Below are positions 44,201 through 53,387 of a stretch of 64,000 nt of DNA, piece after piece. Origin of the DNA: GCA-2686295 sp964402995 (GTDB lineage: Archaea > Nanobdellota > Nanobdellia > Woesearchaeales > GCA-2686295); contig CAYOEA010000004.1 in assembly GCA_964402995.1 (NCBI GenBank), positions 70,724 to 134,723 of the forward strand. Direction: 5' to 3'. The notes beneath the pieces were generated by a model. It made no database searches and had not been told where the DNA came from. It saw nothing but the letters and a program-made list of their open reading frames with translations. Numbering within the stretch: position 1 is the first letter of the stretch; each line of letters begins with the position of its first letter. The position numbers and the translations under genes are program-made.

Positions 44201-47200
44201 CAATAAAGTAACATCAGAAATATTAATAGTCCAAACAGGATCATTATTACCACATGATTGAACTGTGAAAACTGCACTATCAACATCAAAATATTGATTT
44301 AGTGTAACATCAGTTCCTTTGAAAGTAATAGTTTCTGAACCTAACCAATAAGCAGGATGAGTAATAGTAACTAAACCATTAGCATTAATTGACACAATTA
44401 AATCTGAATTACCTGAATAAGACCAAGCAACATCATCACCATCAACTTCAGTCAAATAATCATCCAAATCAAAAGTGTGAAAGTTTTCATCAATACAAAT
44501 TGATTGATCAGGAATACCAGTAACATTAGGTACATCATCAACAGGTAAAACAGTTATTTCGAACGTATCATCTGCAAAAGCATTATCAGGATCTGAGACT
44601 CTAATGGTGCATTTAGTTATGCCATTCCAATTAAGAACAGAATAAAGAACTAAAGAATCGCCTTGAATCTCACAATTAACTTCTGCAGTGTTTTCATTCT
44701 GAACAGCGAAAGATAAAACATCACCATCAGCATCAAATACTAAATCGTTTAAATCAACAACATGAGTATAAGGTGCAAAATCTTCTAATAAAGTAACATC
44801 AGGAATTTCAATAATCCAAACAGGAGCAGTATTATTATTACCATTACAATCATCAACTTTGAAAATTGCAATATCTGAATCGAATAAAGCATTTGATGTT
44901 AAATCAGTAGCTGTGAACTTTATAGATTCAAAAGAAAACCAGTTATTTGGATAAGTAATAGTTACAAGATTATTTGTATCAATTGAAATTGATAAATAAA
45001 CATTATTTGAATATGACCAGTCAATAGAATCACCATCAACTTCAGTCAAATAATCATCCAAATCAAAAGTAGTAAATGAATTACCAGCACAAATTGTTTG
45101 ACTAGGAATGCCAGTAACATTAGGCGCATCATCAACAGGTAAAACAGTTATCTTAAAAGTATCATCAGCAAAAGCACCAAAAGTATCTAAAACTCTAATA
45201 GTACACTCAGTAGCCCCATTCCAGTTTAAAACTGAATAAAGAACTAAAGATTCGCCTTGAATCTCACAATTAACTTCTGCAGTGTTTTCATTCTGAACAG
45301 CGAAAGATAAAACATCACCATCAGCATCAAAAACCATAGTAGACAAATTAACAACATGAGTATAAGGTGCAAAATCCTCTAATAAAGTAACATCAGGAAT
45401 TTCAATAACCCATTCAGGATCGGAATTTGAATTATTTTTTAATACAGTATATTTAGCATCATCAGAATCTGAAAGTTGAGCTAAAGTTACATCAGTTGCA
45501 GTAAATGTTATACTTTCTGAACCAAACCAAGCCACAGGATAAGTTATACTAACAACATTATCTGAATCAATAGATACAGTTAATACTGAAAGAATTGTAC
45601 TTGAATAAGTCCAAACAATTGCATCGCCATCAACTTCAACTAAATAATTATCTAAGTCAAAACTAGTAAAAGTATCTCCTTGATAAATAGTTTGATCAGG
45701 GATATCTAATACGATAGGTGCATCATCTACAGGTAGAACTTTTATGTTAAAAGTATCATCTGCAAAACCACCAAAAATATCAGTTACTCTAATTGTACAA
45801 GTAGTATCTCCGTTCCAATTAAGAACAGAATATAAAACTAAAGAATCACCTTCAATTTGACAATTTACTTCTGAAATAGTTTCATCAACAACAGAAAAAG
45901 TTAAAATATCACCATCAGCATCAAAAACATTATTGTTTAAATCAACAACATGAGTATAAGGATCAAAATCTTCTAATAAAGTAACATCTGAAATATTAGT
46001 AGTCCACTCAGGATCATCGTTACCACAGTTGTTAACTTCAAAAATTGCATCATCAAAATTAAATAGTGCATTAGTAGTTACATCAGTTGCAGTAAATCTA
46101 ATTGTTTCTGAACCAACCCAGTTCGAACCTGGAGGTGTAACAGTTACAACATTATTTGAATCAATAGATACAGATAAATAAGTATTACCTAAATAAGACC
46201 AATCGATAGAATCACCATCAACTTCAACTAGATAAGAATCTAAATCAAAAGTTTGAAAGTTTTCATTCTCACAAATTGATTGTCCAGGAATATTATTTAC
46301 AACAGGAGCATCATCAACAGGAAGAACTTCAATATCAAAAGTATCATCTGCAAAGCTTTCGCCATCATAAGCTCTTATTGTGCAAGTAGTATTACCATTC
46401 CAATTAAGAACAGAATAAAGAGTTAATTGATTTCCATCAACTTCACAATTAACTTTGTTAATATCTTCTGAAACAACACTAAATTGAATTATTTCAGTAT
46501 CAGGATCAGTAATTAAATCTCTAAGATTAGAAACGTGTAAATCTGAACCAAAGTCTTCTAATAAAACAGTATCTGCAATATTAATAGACCATACAGGACC
46601 ATCATTACTTGAATTTACAGTTATATGAAATTGAGTATCATCAAATGCACCATCAGGATCTTGAACTCTCACAGTACAAGAAGCAACACCAGTCCAATCT
46701 TGAACTGAATGAAGAACTAATTTAACATCCCCTATAGTTTGAGATGAAGAAGAAGAAGAAGATGAAGAAGCCATAACAGGCATCATAAGATTAGAATCAT
46801 CTAATAAATCAATAGCATCCTCAATTGCGCCAACAATACTGATTGCACAATTAACTTCAGAAGTATCTTCTGCAACAATTGAATAAGATAAAGCACTATC
46901 AAAATCATCAACATCAGTTGTATAATCATCTAAATCTTGAACATGAACTACTGTTCCAAAATCTTCGTCTAAAATAGCATCCTCAATAGGAGTGTCCCAA
47001 AAAGGAGCATCATTAACATTAATTACTTCAAACCATGCATTATCAAAATCAGTAGCACCTTGAGAATCAGTAGCAGTAAATGTAATAAATTCAGAACCAT
47101 ACCAATTAGCGTTAGGTATAGTAATAATTGCAACATTATTAATTATAGATATAATAAGATCATTAGTTCCTGAATAAGTCCAATCAATAGTATTATCAGA

Positions 47201-48133
47201 ATCGTCTAAATCTTCTACAAAATTATTAAGAAGTACAGATACAAAAGTTTCCCCTTCATTAATAGTTTGATCAGGAATACCTGAAACAACAGGAACATAA
47301 TTTCCAATAGTTACAGAATCAGAATCTACAAATAAACCATTTAATTTAGTATCAGCATTACAAATCCATTCTTGACCTCTGAAAGTATTATCAGATGATT
47401 GAAAATTTCCATTGTTTGTAACAGTTGTACTTGATTGGTAAACAGAATCTTTTGTCCAAGTTAATAAATAGTCGCCTGATCCGCCTGAGAACACACAATC
47501 TAATGTGTCGCCTGTGACAGCAGAATCAGTTACTTCAACAGTTCCTTGAACTAATGAATCAACTAAAACTAGATCTTCTCCAACAAAAAAGTTATTTACA
47601 GGAGTGTAAGCTTTACAAGTCCAATCATCACCATAAGCTAAAGTTTGACTTAAAGTTGATGAAGTGCTTAAATCTTGTTGGTAAAGATTTCCATCTTTAA
47701 ACCATTTGAAAATATAATTTCCCGCACCATTATTAACAGTACAAGAAAGAGAATCTTGAATATTAGGATTTTGAGGAGTTATTGCAACTGTAACACCATT
47801 AATTTTGCTATCAACAGTAACACTTACACCAGCGTAAGGTGGAACTTGTCCATTGCCAGGATAAAATGCTTTACAATTCCAAGTATCACTTTGTGAAACA
47901 GGCACACTTAAAGTATAAGATACTCCACCACCTGATTCAAAGAAAACTCCATTCTTGTTCCATTCATAAATGTAGTTTCCACCATCATTCAGGCTACAAG
48001 TTAAAGTATCACCATGAGTTGGAAGACTTGGTGAGATTGATAATGCAGCTTCAGCTGAAGCAGTCATTGCAAATAAAAGTATAAAAAACGCGAAAGCAAA
48101 TGTTATTTTTTTTAGTGAGTTATTCAAGTTCAT
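41231..48133 (-). CDS. 2,300-residue cadherin/Ig-like repeat surface protein
   Basis: Secreted: a signal peptide (about 1-28) is followed by three Ig-like domains with Cys pairs. Cadherin-like modules come next, whose unit pair of about 195 residues repeats roughly seven times (DVTLLEDFNPYTHVVDL, CTIRVTDTFGAFADDTF, VLPVDD, GIPDQTIC, DLDDYLTEVDGD). He_PIG-type Ig domains, a thrombospondin-3/EF-hand-like calcium site (DGVDNDNDGLTDYPEDPGCD) and a final beta domain close the protein. No C-terminal membrane anchor is visible. A GGAGGA site sits directly before the ATG. Probable calcium-dependent adhesin or surface fibre; modules are nearly identical at DNA level. Confidence 0.85.
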   Translation of the reverse strand: MNLNNSLKKITFAFAFFILLFAMTASAEAALSISPSLPTHGDTLTCSLNDGGNYIYEWNKNGVFFESGGGVSYTLSVPVSQSDTWNCKAFYPGNGQVPPYAGVSVTVDSKINGVTVAITPQNPNIQDSLSCTVNNGAGNYIFKWFKDGNLYQQDLSTSSTLSQTLAYGDDWTCKAYTPVNNFFVGEDLVLVDSLVQGTVEVTDSAVTGDTLDCVFSGGSGDYLLTWTKDSVYQSSTTVTNNGNFQSSDNTFRGQEWICNADTKLNGLFVDSDSVTIGNYVPVVSGIPDQTINEGETFVSVLLNNFVEDLDDSDNTIDWTYSGTNDLIISIINNVAIITIPNANWYGSEFITFTATDSQGATDFDNAWFEVINVNDAPFWDTPIEDAILDEDFGTVVHVQDLDDYTTDVDDFDSALSYSIVAEDTSEVNCAISIVGAIEDAIDLLDDSNLMMPVMASSSSSSSSSQTIGDVKLVLHSVQDWTGVASCTVRVQDPDGAFDDTQFHITVNSSNDGPVWSINIADTVLLEDFGSDLHVSNLRDLITDPDTEIIQFSVVSEDINKVNCEVDGNQLTLYSVLNWNGNTTCTIRAYDGESFADDTFDIEVLPVDDAPVVNNIPGQSICENENFQTFDLDSYLVEVDGDSIDWSYLGNTYLSVSIDSNNVVTVTPPGSNWVGSETIRFTATDVTTNALFNFDDAIFEVNNCGNDDPEWTTNISDVTLLEDFDPYTHVVDLNNNVFDADGDILTFSVVDETISEVNCQIEGDSLVLYSVLNWNGDTTCTIRVTDIFGGFADDTFNIKVLPVDDAPIVLDIPDQTIYQGDTFTSFDLDNYLVEVDGDAIVWTYSSTILSVLTVSIDSDNVVSITYPVAWFGSESITFTATDVTLAQLSDSDDAKYTVLKNNSNSDPEWVIEIPDVTLLEDFAPYTHVVNLSTMVFDADGDVLSFAVQNENTAEVNCEIQGESLVLYSVLNWNGATECTIRVLDTFGAFADDTFKITVLPVDDAPNVTGIPSQTICAGNSFTTFDLDDYLTEVDGDSIDWSYSNNVYLSISIDTNNLVTITYPNNWFSFESIKFTATDLTSNALFDSDIAIFKVDDCNGNNNTAPVWIIEIPDVTLLEDFAPYTHVVDLNDLVFDADGDVLSFAVQNENTAEVNCEIQGDSLVLYSVLNWNGITKCTIRVSDPDNAFADDTFEITVLPVDDVPNVTGIPDQSICIDENFHTFDLDDYLTEVDGDDVAWSYSGNSDLIVSINANGLVTITHPAYWLGSETITFKGTDVTLNQYFDVDSAVFTVQSCGNNDPVWTINISDVTLLEDFNPYTHVVDLNNNVFDADGDILTFSVVDETLSEVNCQIENNSLVLYSVLNWNGNTTCTIRVTDTFGAFADDTFNIEVLPVDDMPNVSGIPDQTICLGDSFTTFDLDDYLTEVDGDSVNWTYFSNGNFPVSIDSDNVVTVTPPTWVGSETITFQATDNTLNQLFSQDYTVFSTKDCGNNDPEWTTNISDVTLLEDFNPYTHVVDLNNNVFDADGDILTFSVVDETISEVNCQIENNSLVLYSVLNWNGNTTCTIRVTDTFGAFADDTFNIEVLPVDDMPVVYGIPNQTICFGDSFATFDLDDYLTEVDGDSINWTYISNGYLPVSIDSDNVVTVTSPSTYFISYETITFKATDETLNQLFAYGHTFFAIQDCGNNDPEWTTNISDVTLLEDFDPYTHVVNLSTMVFDADGDNLTFAVQDENLSEVNCQIENNSLVLYSVLNWNGNTTCTIRVTDTFGAFADDTFNIEVLPVDDMPNVSGIPDQTICSYDSFSTFDLDDYLTEVDGDLINWSYSNNSNLIVSIDANGLVTIAYNVNLLSSETITFKATDVTLNQYFDVDSATFTVQNCNNNTAPEWNLTIPDAYLLEDFGSVVHVIDLTTLVSDAENDNLTFTIVSENTSEVDCQLNGTTLILNSVLDWTGVASCTVSVSDGEFSTNDTFQIYVEEVTDDLIMDPIPDMVSTEDVPFMYQVMCYDPDGDIISFVDDIFIFDIGTYDGVISFTPVHSEIGVYQVTVTCSAGSKSVSDTFMLTVLPAPGRPIIQGADLIAYVGEPFSYQVIASDPDNDTLIYSDSTNLFNIDSNTGIISFVPTEPQLGLHNFVVYVYDGLYTSQAIFSIRIKERTQHICSDGVDNDNDGLTDYPEDPGCDSPLDNDEFNLNNNVEDGIKIVDTQIFGVDYNTVERGEYSLVGVTLSNYISHDFEDLTVGVMIVEYGVKEILGTVDVDAHGRAHVKSWVYIPDHVQPGDYYFSIFVSDSDLWRQKQIPVRII
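42430..46560 (-). repeat. About seven 590-bp coding super-repeats
   Basis: Each unit encodes a cadherin-like pair of modules. Landmarks such as VLPVDD occur seven times, spaced about 585-590 bp (for example about 42774, 43362 and 43944 in the middle of the array). Stretches of over 200 bp are nearly identical between the most C-terminal copies while others have drifted, indicating ongoing unequal exchange or gene conversion. Confidence 0.85.
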
Positions 48134-48146
48134 TCCTCCTCAAAAC

Positions 48147-50600
48147 TTATTTAGTAGTGTATCTTAAACCGACTTGTATTTCTCGGTCGCCTTTGTTAAT
48201 ATCAAGAGTTCCATTTTTGATAATTGCATTTTCAGCAGTATTACCAATACTTAACTTAGTGAAAATTTCTAAACCTAATTTCTTTAAGAATCCAGGTTGT
48301 CCAGAAAGACCTGCTTGGATATTATAACCATTTTCAGATCCTTGAATCATAGTTCCTAAGATGTAAGCTGAGAAATCACTTCCAGGAGCACCAAAAGCAC
48401 CAGGTCCGAAAGCATTTCTAGGATTAGTTCCTAGTTTATCACCTGTTGAAAACATTAAGCCTGCATTGAATAAGTCTTGATGTAGACTTTCTTCTAGACC
48501 AGAATTTACAACTCTATTTCCAGTTGTTCTATGATAACCTAAATCAAAATTAATTCGTGAGTTCTCACCAACATTAAATTGACCAACTAAGTCCCCACTC
48601 CATTGAAATTGTTTATTAAATTGATAAAAGCCACCAACATTTTGTACTTGCGAAGGTTCACGCTCATCTTTAACACTCTTAAAACCTGCAACTAAACCCA
48701 TGTTAAATGCATCATAAGCACCTAGAGCAATAGCAGCGTATACATCAGTAAAACTTCCACCTTCATGACTTTGAGGGAAAGTACTATTATATGACATATC
48801 AGTATCAGCAGTTTCTTTTCCACCAAAACCACCAAATGATACTTCTCCAGATAAATCTTTTATGTTAAAAGGAATATTAAAATTAGCACCTGCTTCAATT
48901 AATTTTCTTGAACTAGTCTTGGAAACTTGACCAACTTTTTCTCCTTTAAGATCGAATATTTCTCCGCCTAAAACAAGAGCATAGTCAGAACCATTAAAAT
49001 AAACATTAGCAATTGAACCAACACCATGAGAAGTTTTACCTAAACCTAAGTTTACTGAAGCTCCAAATCCTCTCCAACCACTTGAACGATCATTTCCAAG
49101 AGTCATATTGGTTAAATTTGTAACAGTATTATGAATTTCATGTTTATATGAGCCATTAGCTGCAATCATTGCTTTAAAGAATGAATTTTTTTCAAGTTGT
49201 TTTTTGTTTTCTCTTTTTTGACTATAAACAGTATTACTTAAACGATCAATTTTATTCTCGAGTTCTGCGAATTTATCATCAGTATATTCTTTTGAATCAG
49301 TACGAACACCATGAAGTGAAACACCAACATGATTTACTAATGCTTCAATATCAAATGAACCTTCAGTATATAATTCAGTAATTTCAGTTTGTGTACCAGG
49401 TGAAGAATTCATAGGATTTTTTTTAACTAATTCTTGAAATTCTTTTGTAGAAGCAATTTTTAGAGTGATTGTCTCCCCGCCTAAAACCCAATAATCAGTA
49501 ACTGTTTCAACTAAAGGTCTTAGTGTTTCTCTTACTTGAGCATCTCTCAAATTTTCAAGAGATAAATCTAAATCGTCAGGAATTAAATTTAATTCAGCAC
49601 AATAATCAGGATCATCTTTTAATACAGATAAAGCATTTTGAAGTTTTTTTTCATTTCCGTCTTTTAAAAGGTAATTTGTGAATCGATCTTCATGTTTATC
49701 TTTTAATTCAGGATTTAAAGTTAAAAGTTTTTGAACTGTTTGTTCAAGCCATTTTTGTTGATTTTCATCAAGAGTACAATAGTCACAATCAGTTGGTAAA
49801 ATTGTTTGACCAGATTCATCTTGAATCATACCGCCTAACATTTTTGCTGCGCCCCAGAAATATGAAGGTCCGCCTAAATCACCAGGTTTAAATTCAATTG
49901 CAATTGAACCATCTTTTGTTTGAACGATTTGCTCAGGATTGATTGAACTTAAATCATATTGTTCTAAAACTTGTGAAACTGAACTTGTTCTTGTTTCACG
50001 CATAATTTGTTTTGTTACAAACTCTAAGTTCATTGAAGATTCATAGGTTGATAAGTCGCTTTTAATTTTAGCAATATCTCTTCTATCAGTAATTTCTAAC
50101 TGACCAAATTTATTATTTATATCACCTGCAACATCTACAAGCATAGATGAATCAGTTTCAGTAAATTGGAATGAATAGATAAAAGGATCAATTTTGTTTA
50201 AATCAAATTTATCAGTTTTATTATTTGAAAGAACATTTAGAATTCCATCAAGACCGGATTTTAAGTCGTGAGAACTTCTTAAATCATACATGTCAAATGG
50301 TTTTACGAAAGTACTTTTTGATTCATTAAAGCCATAAAGGTCAGATAAGAAATTGTTAAAATCTTTAATCATATAAGTAGAATCTTTAGTATCGTCTCCA
50401 TCGCCACCCTCTAAAGGATTATTAAAGCTAGCAGCTTGGTTTGGATTTTGATAATTTGGCTCTGCGACAGTTATAACAATTTTGTTTTGATCATCAGAGT
50501 TAAAGAAAATTTTATCAGCAGTTCCAGTCGCGTTTAATACTACAGGAGCACCAAGTGCAAATGCACCGATTGATTTTATAATTGTGGTAGTTTTGGTCAT
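48147..50600 (-). CDS. Exported protein with coiled coil and beta-barrel-like C-terminal domain
   Basis: An 817-residue protein. The first 25 residues are a weak signal-like stretch (SIGAFALGAPVVLNATG). The middle is alpha/beta, with a CDYC pair near residue 269. A coiled coil (about 425-465; KFAELENKIDRLSNTVYSQ) precedes about 340 residues of short, alternating strands separated by G/N/D turns, such as INFDLGYHRTTGN, SGDLVGQFNVG, GLVAGFKSVKD and a final REIQVGLRYTTK. That pattern resembles outer-membrane beta-barrels or trimeric autotransporter anchors, unexpected in an archaeon. A GAGGT site 6 nt upstream fixes the ATG. Alternative: a soluble beta-rich secreted domain. Confidence 0.65.
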   Translation of the reverse strand: MTKTTTIIKSIGAFALGAPVVLNATGTADKIFFNSDDQNKIVITVAEPNYQNPNQAASFNNPLEGGDGDDTKDSTYMIKDFNNFLSDLYGFNESKSTFVKPFDMYDLRSSHDLKSGLDGILNVLSNNKTDKFDLNKIDPFIYSFQFTETDSSMLVDVAGDINNKFGQLEITDRRDIAKIKSDLSTYESSMNLEFVTKQIMRETRTSSVSQVLEQYDLSSINPEQIVQTKDGSIAIEFKPGDLGGPSYFWGAAKMLGGMIQDESGQTILPTDCDYCTLDENQQKWLEQTVQKLLTLNPELKDKHEDRFTNYLLKDGNEKKLQNALSVLKDDPDYCAELNLIPDDLDLSLENLRDAQVRETLRPLVETVTDYWVLGGETITLKIASTKEFQELVKKNPMNSSPGTQTEITELYTEGSFDIEALVNHVGVSLHGVRTDSKEYTDDKFAELENKIDRLSNTVYSQKRENKKQLEKNSFFKAMIAANGSYKHEIHNTVTNLTNMTLGNDRSSGWRGFGASVNLGLGKTSHGVGSIANVYFNGSDYALVLGGEIFDLKGEKVGQVSKTSSRKLIEAGANFNIPFNIKDLSGEVSFGGFGGKETADTDMSYNSTFPQSHEGGSFTDVYAAIALGAYDAFNMGLVAGFKSVKDEREPSQVQNVGGFYQFNKQFQWSGDLVGQFNVGENSRINFDLGYHRTTGNRVVNSGLEESLHQDLFNAGLMFSTGDKLGTNPRNAFGPGAFGAPGSDFSAYILGTMIQGSENGYNIQAGLSGQPGFLKKLGLEIFTKLSIGNTAENAIIKNGTLDINKGDREIQVGLRYTTK

Positions 50601-50663
50601 TTTTTACCTCGAGATATTGAAGAGTGTAAGTTTGGATTCAAGTCGACAAATGAATCTTTTTTT

Positions 50664-50677
50664 GCTATTTTATACCT
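50664..50677 (-). promoter_or_regulatory. TATA box of the beta-barrel-like gene
   Basis: On the minus strand AGGTATAAAATAGC lies about 65-75 bp before the ATG, predicting a leader of about 45 nt with a GAGGT site. A second TATA-like GTTTATAAAC lies at 50705-50714, so two transcription starts are possible. Confidence 0.5.
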
Positions 50678-50827
50678 CTTCTTTTCCCAAAGTAGGTTAG
50701 TGCAGTTTATAAACCTTGTGTTTTTTAACTATTGTACAGTGATTAAATAATTTAATTACTTCTGAGTGTACTTTATTCTGGAAAATGGTTAAATAAGTTT
50801 AAAAAAGAAAGAAGATAAAGAAATATC

Positions 50828-51883
50828 ATGATAACAATTATAGGCGCAGGACCAATAGGAACCTATACTGCTTTAAAACTTGCCAAATATAATGAAATAA
50901 TAATATATGAGAAAAAAAAAGTTTCAGGAACGCCAATTCAATGTACAGGAATATTGACAGACAGTATAAAGGAACATATTAAACTAAAAAAAGAAGTCAT
51001 TGCAAATAAAATAAACACCACAAGAATATATGCGCCAAATAATAAGTATGCAGAAATAAACTTTAAGAAACCAAACATAATAGTTCATAGAGATTTATTC
51101 GATCAACAAATAGCAAACGAAGCAGAAGATAAAGGAGTTATTATAAAATATAATTTAGAATATAGAGATTCAAAAATATATGATAGAGACAATAATAAAT
51201 ATTCTAAACTAGATTCAAAATATTTAATTGGCGCAGATGGACCAAACAGCATGGTTGCAAAAGAAAATGGATTTATCAAGAATGAATTTCTACAAGGAGC
51301 ACAAGCAGTAATTAAAATAAAAAACGAAAACATTGTAGATTTTTATCCGCACATAGGAACATACGCATGGGCAGTTCCAGAAGATGAACAACATTTACGA
51401 GTAGGAGTTGCAGCAACAAAGAACGCCAAAAGAATTTTAGACCTTGTGTTAAAAAAATATAAAGGAAAAATAAAAGAAATACAAGGAGGAATAATACCAC
51501 TATATAATCCTCAAAGACAAATTCAAAAAAATAATGTTTTGTTAATAGGTGACGCTGCAGCTCAAATAAAAAATACCACGGGAGGTGGAATCATCCCAAG
51601 TATGAGAGCAGCAGATACGCTTGCAGAAGCAATAAAAAATAAACAAGATTACCAAAAATCAGTAAAGAAAAAAATTGGAAGAGAACTATGGATCCATTAC
51701 AAAGCAAGACAAGTTGCAGACAAATTTAAAGATAAAGATTGGAATGAAATAATTGCTATTGCAAATGATGAAAAAATTAAAAATATACTTGCTAAACGTA
51801 ATAGAGATAATATAACTAAAATTGTTTCTGAAGCAATAATAAGAAAACCAAGTTTACTTTTGTTCGCAAGAAAATTAATTTAA
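50828..51883 (+). CDS. Geranylgeranyl reductase family flavoprotein
   Basis: A 351-residue FAD-dependent oxidoreductase with a GAGPIGTYTA dinucleotide-binding motif at residues 6-15, CTG in the IQCTGIL region, an IGADGPNS motif near 135 and VLLIGDAAAQIKNTTGGGI near 240. These are hallmarks of the family that saturates archaeal geranylgeranyl lipid chains or dolichols. A TATA-like GTTTAAAAAAG about 26 bp upstream suggests a leaderless mRNA. Convergent overlap of 4 bp with the GT2 gene. The nearby glycan genes make a dolichol or lipid-carrier role possible, but membrane-lipid saturation is the default. Confidence 0.88.
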   Translation: MITIIGAGPIGTYTALKLAKYNEIIIYEKKKVSGTPIQCTGILTDSIKEHIKLKKEVIANKINTTRIYAPNNKYAEINFKKPNIIVHRDLFDQQIANEAEDKGVIIKYNLEYRDSKIYDRDNNKYSKLDSKYLIGADGPNSMVAKENGFIKNEFLQGAQAVIKIKNENIVDFYPHIGTYAWAVPEDEQHLRVGVAATKNAKRILDLVLKKYKGKIKEIQGGIIPLYNPQRQIQKNNVLLIGDAAAQIKNTTGGGIIPSMRAADTLAEAIKNKQDYQKSVKKKIGRELWIHYKARQVADKFKDKDWNEIIAIANDEKIKNILAKRNRDNITKIVSEAIIRKPSLLLFARKLI

Positions 51884-52569
51884 CGAAGAAGTTTTCTAAA
51901 AATCATTTTAAGACCAATATTAATACTATTCCAATTGCTTTGACCTCGGGCAATAGAATAATCTGAATAAGTAATTGTGACTGGAACTTCTTTAAAATTT
52001 AATTTTTTAACTTTTAACTCTTCAACAATTTGAGATGCATGCTCCATACGATCAGAAGTAATATTGATGGCTTTTGCTGCTTTTCTTGAAAGAGCCCTAA
52101 AACCATTATGCGAATCTGTGAGTCTAACCCCATAAAAAATCCAAGTAACTAACACCCCAAATTTTAAGAATAAACGTCTTAATAAAGGCACATTAGTTTT
52201 ATTATTTGTTTTTAGAAAACGAGAACCTAAAGCAACATCAATCCCAGGTTTACTTACAACAGATAACAAATCTTTAATTTCTTCAGCTTGATGTTGACCA
52301 TCAGCGTCAAAAGTTACAATGTATTCTGCACCTTGTCTTAAAGCAAAATCAATTCCAGTCTTTAAAGCAGCACCTTGACCTCTATTAAGAAACATCTTTA
52401 AAGCATGAACTGGAAGCTGCGAAATAACTTTAAAAGTATTATCTGAAGAACCATCATCAACAACAACGATGTTAGTATAATTATATTTTCTAAGTTTAAC
52501 TATAACATTAGAAATAGATTTCTCTTCATTAAAAGCTGCAATAACAATAAATGTTTTCTCTAAACTCAT
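51880..52569 (-). CDS. Family 2 glycosyltransferase, dolichyl-phosphate mannose synthase-like
   Basis: A 229-residue soluble GT2: FIVIAAFNEEKSISNVI at the start, VVVDDGSSDNT, the metal-binding DADGQHQ motif and SHNGFRALSRKAA. Without C-terminal membrane segments it resembles DPM1/ArnC-type enzymes making polyprenyl-phosphate-hexose at the inner membrane face. The frame is open upstream to 52617, but ATG 52569 overlaps the stop of the upstream SMR gene by ATGA, so that start and co-translation are favoured. Together with the two SMR subunits it forms a charge-and-flip unit for lipid-linked sugars. Confidence 0.88.
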   Translation of the reverse strand: MSLEKTFIVIAAFNEEKSISNVIVKLRKYNYTNIVVVDDGSSDNTFKVISQLPVHALKMFLNRGQGAALKTGIDFALRQGAEYIVTFDADGQHQAEEIKDLLSVVSKPGIDVALGSRFLKTNNKTNVPLLRRLFLKFGVLVTWIFYGVRLTDSHNGFRALSRKAAKAINITSDRMEHASQIVEELKVKKLNFKEVPVTITYSDYSIARGQSNWNSINIGLKMIFRKLLR

Positions 52570-52919
52570 TTTGTAATAAAAAATACCCCTGCAATTATAA
52601 GTACTATTCCAACCCACTTATAAGAGTTCATACGTTCATTTAAAAATTTAATTGAGAGAAAAGAAACCCACACATAAGTAAGTGAAGTAATAGGATAAAC
52701 CAAAGATAAATCTGAAAGCGATAAAGCATAAATATAAAATACTGATGAAAAGGCAAACAAGCCAACACCAATTAATAATTTGTAATTCTTAAAAATATTT
52801 AATATATCTTTTAATAAATTTCTAGATAAATTTGCTGAGCCCATCTTTAAGAAAAGAGAACCAAAAGCACCAATAACAGTTGCAATTAAAATTAAGATGA
52901 AAATAAAACCAAAGTTCAT
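52566..52919 (-). CDS. Small EamA/SMR-type four-helix transporter subunit (ArnF-like)
   Basis: 117 residues with four hydrophobic helices and the SMR/EamA patterns VGLFAFSSVFYIYALS, LSLVYPITSLTYVWVSFLS and NERMNSYKWVGIVLIIAGVF. It is the second half of a pair; its start overlaps the preceding subunit by ATGA, and its own stop overlaps the GT2 start in the same way. This suggests a heterodimeric flippase for a polyprenyl-phosphate sugar. Confidence 0.78.
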   Translation of the reverse strand: MNFGFIFILILIATVIGAFGSLFLKMGSANLSRNLLKDILNIFKNYKLLIGVGLFAFSSVFYIYALSLSDLSLVYPITSLTYVWVSFLSIKFLNERMNSYKWVGIVLIIAGVFFITK

Positions 52920-53269
52920 TCTTTCGCACCTCGTCCAATAAATGCAACTCCAAATATAATTAAAACCAACCCAAACCAGTTAACTAACAATATGGATTCA
53001 TGTAAAATGAAATGAGATATTAAAAAAACCCACACAAAACTTAAAGCAATGAATGGATATAAAACTGAAAGCTCACCATACTTAAGTGCAATAATTAAGA
53101 TTAAAGCACCAAGACCATAAAGAACACAACCAGCAATAAATGCAAAATTTAGAAGGGTTATGATATCCACAATATTAGCAGTCCCTATCTTAATTAAATA
53201 CTGGGCTGCAGACGTTATAAAAGTACAACAAACAACCAAAAATATTGCAAAAAAAGAAGTCTTTCTCAT
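52916..53269 (-). CDS. Small EamA/SMR-type four-helix transporter subunit (ArnE-like)
   Basis: 117 residues, four hydrophobic helices, with LIIALKYGELSVLYPFIALSFVWV and LVNWFGLVLIIFGVAFIG mirroring the next gene. Paralogous SMR pairs next to a GT2 are the hallmark of ArnE/ArnF-like flippases. It is transcribed from a TATA-like AAATATATAAAC at about 53290-53301, after the hairpin cluster behind stt3. Confidence 0.78.
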   Translation of the reverse strand: MRKTSFFAIFLVVCCTFITSAAQYLIKIGTANIVDIITLLNFAFIAGCVLYGLGALILIIALKYGELSVLYPFIALSFVWVFLISHFILHESILLVNWFGLVLIIFGVAFIGRGAKE

Positions 53270-53300
53270 TAATAAAAGAAAAAAGAATTGAGTTTATATA

Positions 53301-53376
53301 TTTTCTCAAAAGAGAAAAAAAGAATTGCTCAAAAGCAATAAGCTTTTGGCACACAGAATAAAAATCTCTATTCTGT
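53301..53376. terminator. Cluster of three hairpins between stt3 and the SMR genes
   Basis: Three compact stems follow one another: TTTTCTC-AAAA-GAGAAAA (53301-53318), TGC(T)CAAAAGC-AATAA-GCTTTTGGCA (53326-53351, one bulge) and ACAGAATA-AAAATCTC-TATTCTGT (53353-53376). They separate stt3 from the downstream promoter and probably end the stt3 transcript. Such dense perfect hairpins are unusual for archaeal terminators. Confidence 0.6.
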
Positions 53377-53387
53377 TGTAAAAAAAA

